NCBI GenBank assembly: GCA_003427395.1
Contig: BFEA01000167.1
Location: 1,968,351-2,032,350 of the forward strand
Direction of reading: 5' to 3'
DNA length: 64,000 nucleotides
From: Chara braunii
Taxonomy: Eukaryota; Streptophyta; Charophyceae; Charales; Characeae
Shown here: one piece after another, positions 62,894-64,000 of the stretch
Numbering within the stretch: the stretch's first letter is position 1
Layout of the letters: each line of letters opens with the position of its first letter
Notes under the pieces: model-generated
What the model was told of the DNA's origin: nothing
The model's database searches: none
The model's input: the letters and a program-made list of their open reading frames with translations, nothing else
Made by a program: the position numbers and the translations under genes

Positions 62894-64000
62894 CGACAGT
62901 CGGCTTGATATAATTATGGTATGATTTTGGATGCCGGAGCTGGACACGAGCAACCTATGATGGGCCGGCTCAGTGGTGGGCTCATATGTCTGCCGGGCCC
63001 AGATTGGCCCCAGTTTTGTATGAATGTAAGTTAAAATTTTCAAAATTTCAATTCATTGCATTGTATCTGGCTTGTCATGTATCAGTAATGGGATATGCCT
63101 GGGGGATTGGGAGCAAGTTCTTGGGATTTCAATTTTTGCCTCTTATTGTATTTTATTTGTTTTGCATGACAATTGTGGAATGAATGGTTGTGGGATAATG
63201 TGAAAATATGTTTTCTTCCTCTCATAAGTCAGCGCTTAATTGATGGGGCAACCTTCTAGTACGTTAGTGTAAGGAGGATTGTCTAGCATCATCTGACACA
63301 AATTAATTGGTTATTCCTGAAAGAGGGTGGTACTTAACCTAGTGAAATGTTCCAGTGGCAAGGGACTCAGCATCGCCGGGATGGGGTTCCTCTCCAGATG
63401 GGCCGTCGCGGTTAGGCACTGCCGAGCTCTAAAGGGATAGGTAGTCAGTCATGTGTCATAGTCGATGGAGTGATCTGTCCGATCTTGTGGTCGGGGCGAA
63501 GATCACTTAGCATCGCAGCGGTTTGGAACTTGCTTCTCTCTTCGTGATGGAAGAGGTATTCCCATTGCAGCCGTCGGGTTCTTGCAACGGTTCACCGGCG
63601 AGAATCTAACCACAGTGGCGTCCCCTGCGGTATCAACACTTATGTCCTTCACGAAGAGGTAGAGAGTTTCGACTGGGCCTCTTGAGAAAGAGATGATTCC
63701 ATGAAGCAGGATTTCACAAGTTCAGAGGCTAGCTGGGTTGGCGGGGCGTCTGAACCATAGTGGCTGATAGCCTCGAACCCTCGGGTGGTTAGCCGTTCCC
63801 GGTTCGTCGCGGGGCGACCTGGTCCGCCTGCTGGAAAGGAAGGAGGCATCATGAGTCTCTCCCAATCTAAATCCGACATTTGGCTGATCAAGGTGGTAGA
63901 CTTCTACTATCACTCTGATTGGGGTATCTCTAGGGAGCCGTGTCTCCAGGGACATTCCCTTGGCATCGGGCCAAGCCAGGTATCCACTGCCCAACTGGCA
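62894..64000. other. No gene recognised; possible 3' end of element E
   Basis: AT-rich to 63230, then GC-richer to the window end. ORFs are short. The minus-strand frame at 63994-63722 is unrecognised. It could include a 3' LTR of element E, but no matching 5' copy was found by eye. Confidence 0.45.

Noticed and set aside
62900-64000. 3' LTR of element E pairing with 54.4-55.3 kb
   Set aside because: No shared stretch long enough to support an LTR pair could be found by eye.

Overview
This window is eukaryotic nuclear DNA that is almost wholly repetitive. It holds decayed Ty3/Gypsy LTR retrotransposons (several with chromodomain-like C-termini), long GA/CT and CA microsatellites, minisatellites, a 4-kb tandem array, and an assembly gap at 38346-38992. 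No ribosomal RNA, intact tRNA, CRISPR array or bacterial operon is seen. The style fits a large, repeat-rich plant-lineage genome such as a charophyte alga or early land plant. That placement is inference; no single-copy host gene fixes it.

Layout. Element A (about 1770-5060, +) is a broken Gypsy with gag, zinc knuckle and protease, and a reverse transcriptase (RT) cut off after its first block. 5060-11060 has no recognisable gene. Element B (12098-15123, -) is a Gypsy pol with catalytic residues lost in RT, RNase H and integrase. 16468-20615 is a ~90-bp tandem array arranged as two ~1.8-kb higher-order copies. 20616-27500 has no clear gene but holds three hairpin repeats at 22.06-22.46 kb, a family of covarying hairpins at 24.77-25.44 kb, and three ~121-bp repeats at 25.74-26.06 kb.

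Element C (+, 27525-27943 and 34224-35654) is a Gypsy split by insertion of element D (-, 27944-34223). D has an LTR starting TG, a polypurine tract and a 4-5 bp target duplication, and removing it rejoins C in frame. D has lost the inner half of its 5' LTR and most of gag, but its pol is nearly intact apart from three TAG stops. 36.2-40.0 kb is simple repeats and minisatellites.

The most unusual part is 40.9-53.2 kb. It holds a canonical type I hammerhead ribozyme (41081-41127, +), a long pyrimidine tract, a long ORF with a GRF-like zinc finger followed by a Q/P/T-rich tail (47374-49667), and a Penelope-like RT (50828-52902, YFDD active site) followed directly by a 46-bp tandem array. Several ORFs begin right after CTTGCAG acceptor-like sequences. 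I infer a possible intron-bearing, hammerhead-carrying Penelope-like retroelement, but its limits are not proven.

53.25-56.8 kb holds unrecognised ORFs, including three tandem diverged copies of a ~130-residue module. Element E (56806-62271, +) is a Gypsy with all domains present but an integrase active-site Asp replaced by Gly. A 12-copy, 46-bp array lies just after its last ORF. The last kilobase has no recognisable gene.
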